Of a stretch of DNA of 64,000 bases, positions 62,594-64,000 are shown in pieces. The stretch comes from Sweltsa coloradensis (taxonomy: Eukaryota > Arthropoda > Insecta > Plecoptera > Chloroperlidae). The notes beneath the pieces were generated by a model. It saw nothing but the letters and a program-made list of their open reading frames with translations, did not search any database and had not been told where the DNA came from. Numbering within the stretch: position 1 is the stretch's first letter; the number at the start of each line of letters is the position of its first letter. The translations under genes and the position numbers were made by a program. The stretch lies in contig JAMZAV010000109.1 in NCBI GenBank assembly GCA_024449915.1, forward strand, positions 620,001 through 684,000, in the 5' to 3' direction.

Positions 62594-64000
62594 CTGTAAA
62601 TCGAAGAAATAAACCAGGTAAGAGAATGACTAAACCAACATCAAGACGCTAAAGTGCAAACAAAGTCTGGTGAGAATGGCGTCTGGGGTCTGTGGGTTTT
62701 AGGTTAGAGTAAAGCGCCGAGAGCTAGGTTCCACTGTACACCCACAAAGCAGTATTGAGGTTGGCTTGCGGGCAGTGGTCACTACATTGAAACTTACCGG
62801 CCAGACTTAAGGGAGAAAATGGTCAACACACACTTTAGAAAATAAACCGAAAAGAGACGCTCGAAACGTAACGAGCTAAAGTTTTTTAGACTTGGTAATC
62901 TAGAAAGCCGAGTGACAACTATAGTAATTACGAAGAGTACCATGACATGGTAAAGCCGTGTAGACTGACTTTTAATTAAAAAAGTTGACGTAGGTAAAAC
63001 AATAAAGTACAAGAAATATAACACAAGGTGTAATTGCGGTCGGGTACATACGGTGCTGTATGAAAAGTTGCAGCGAAACGCACCATATCTGCAACATAAC
63101 TCTTCATTTACACATGAAATAGACTATTAGAGTAGCTTATTCATACAACGTAACCAGACAGCACTGACGAAAATAACTATTAATAGTGGATATACAGCTG
63201 GGGTACTGAATATTTATGACTTATTTTATTATGTGTTACAGATTTTCATAAAGATTAATCTGGTATACCATATTGAATTTGCCATAAAACATCATACAGA
63301 GAAATGTAACATTTTTATTTACAAATTCACAATTTTAATTTTATTTCTAAAATTTGATTTAATTTTCAGATTCTAAACAGAGAAGTATGTTCAGAGTAAA
63401 AATGTGTTTCTTGAGCAAATATCTCTCTACGTATAATTTCTTATGGTAGAGACGTCAACAGTCGCACCCTAACTAGAAAGTGGATCAATTCTTCCCTAAT
63501 CTTATTCAAATATTGCCTCGCCGGAGAGCGAAGAGCAGACGGCAAAAGTTTATAATTTGTCTAATTTTAAGATGGAGGCAAGAAAATTAAAAACTTTGTG
63601 GAAGAGGGTCTGTAAAGGATAGCCAGTTTGCCATTAAGCGGGGAGTATTTTACATAAATAACGTATTATCGGAGCTAGAAGGGGCGACTGCTCAGCGAAG
63701 CGAGGCTGCAGTACATTTCCATCACAATCATTATTCTACAGAAAGATATGGTTTTTAACATGGTAAATGATATATTGGGTAAATAAAAATAAAAATTTGA
63801 AACGTAAATTCACATTAAGGAAGCACATTAAGGTGTCTCTTGGAATATTATTAAAATGTGTATGCAAAAATAGCAAAGATATGTAATGTAATGGTGTGGT
63901 ATGAAACTTAAAGCACTTAACTATAATCATGCATGTTTAAAAAAACTAATTTATGTCTCGAATATGTTGATATTCCGCTTGAAATGTACGGTTTTGTAAC
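62594..64000 (-). other. unc-13 intron continuing beyond the window
   Basis: No further exon was recognised. CTGGCCG|GTAAGTTT on the minus strand at about 62790 looks like a donor, but nothing upstream of it reads as a known exon. A GCGAAGCGAGGC fragment at about 63694 recalls the ends of the 41481 family. Confidence 0.4.

Overview
The window is animal nuclear DNA, almost certainly from an insect. It is AT-rich, with long introns, GT-AG splice sites, microsatellites, tRNA-derived SINEs, MITE-like hairpins and several repeat families. Both recognisable genes are read from the minus strand. The protein content (an insect chemoreceptor gene and a highly conserved synaptic gene) points to an insect. 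I cannot name the species; a hemimetabolous insect such as a hemipteran is only a guess.

Left end (about 1-5,700): five exons of a gustatory receptor gene (7tm_7 / Gr family), all with compatible splice phases. They give about 370 residues from the start methionine. The usual last short exon, with the family C-terminal TYhhhhhQF motif, is not visible and probably lies left of position 1. Its introns hold a SINE, an element full of GTCTA motifs and a 236-bp tandem duplication. From about 5,700 to 12,000 is intergenic DNA with a 1.36-kb foldback element whose arms exceed 600 bp.

Positions 12,029-62,593 are occupied by unc-13 (Munc13), the presynaptic vesicle-priming factor. I place 24 exons with exact splice sites; they run 5' to 3' from right to left. 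The order of domains is: N-terminal linker, C1 zinc finger, C2B, MUN domain, an arginine-rich linker, C2C, stop. Further 5' exons must lie right of 64,000.

Two things stand out in unc-13. (1) Two tandem 107-bp exons with the same phases encode alternative versions of the C1-C2B linker and first C2B strand. Neither joint inclusion nor skipping keeps the frame, so they are expected to be mutually exclusive. (2) One universally conserved MUN exon of about 50 residues cannot be found in the 1.9-kb interval where it belongs, and the frame arithmetic of the flanking exons shows that something of length 1 mod 3 is missing.

The introns are full of repeats. They include a family built around CCGGCACCTCCACCA, which equals the 3' end of tRNA-Ala including the non-encoded CCA. 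They also include a Helitron/Helentron-like family starting TTGGATGAGCG and ending in a hairpin plus CTAG, a palindromic element carrying a tRNA-like sequence, and at least two SINE families. I found no bacterial, viral or CRISPR features.
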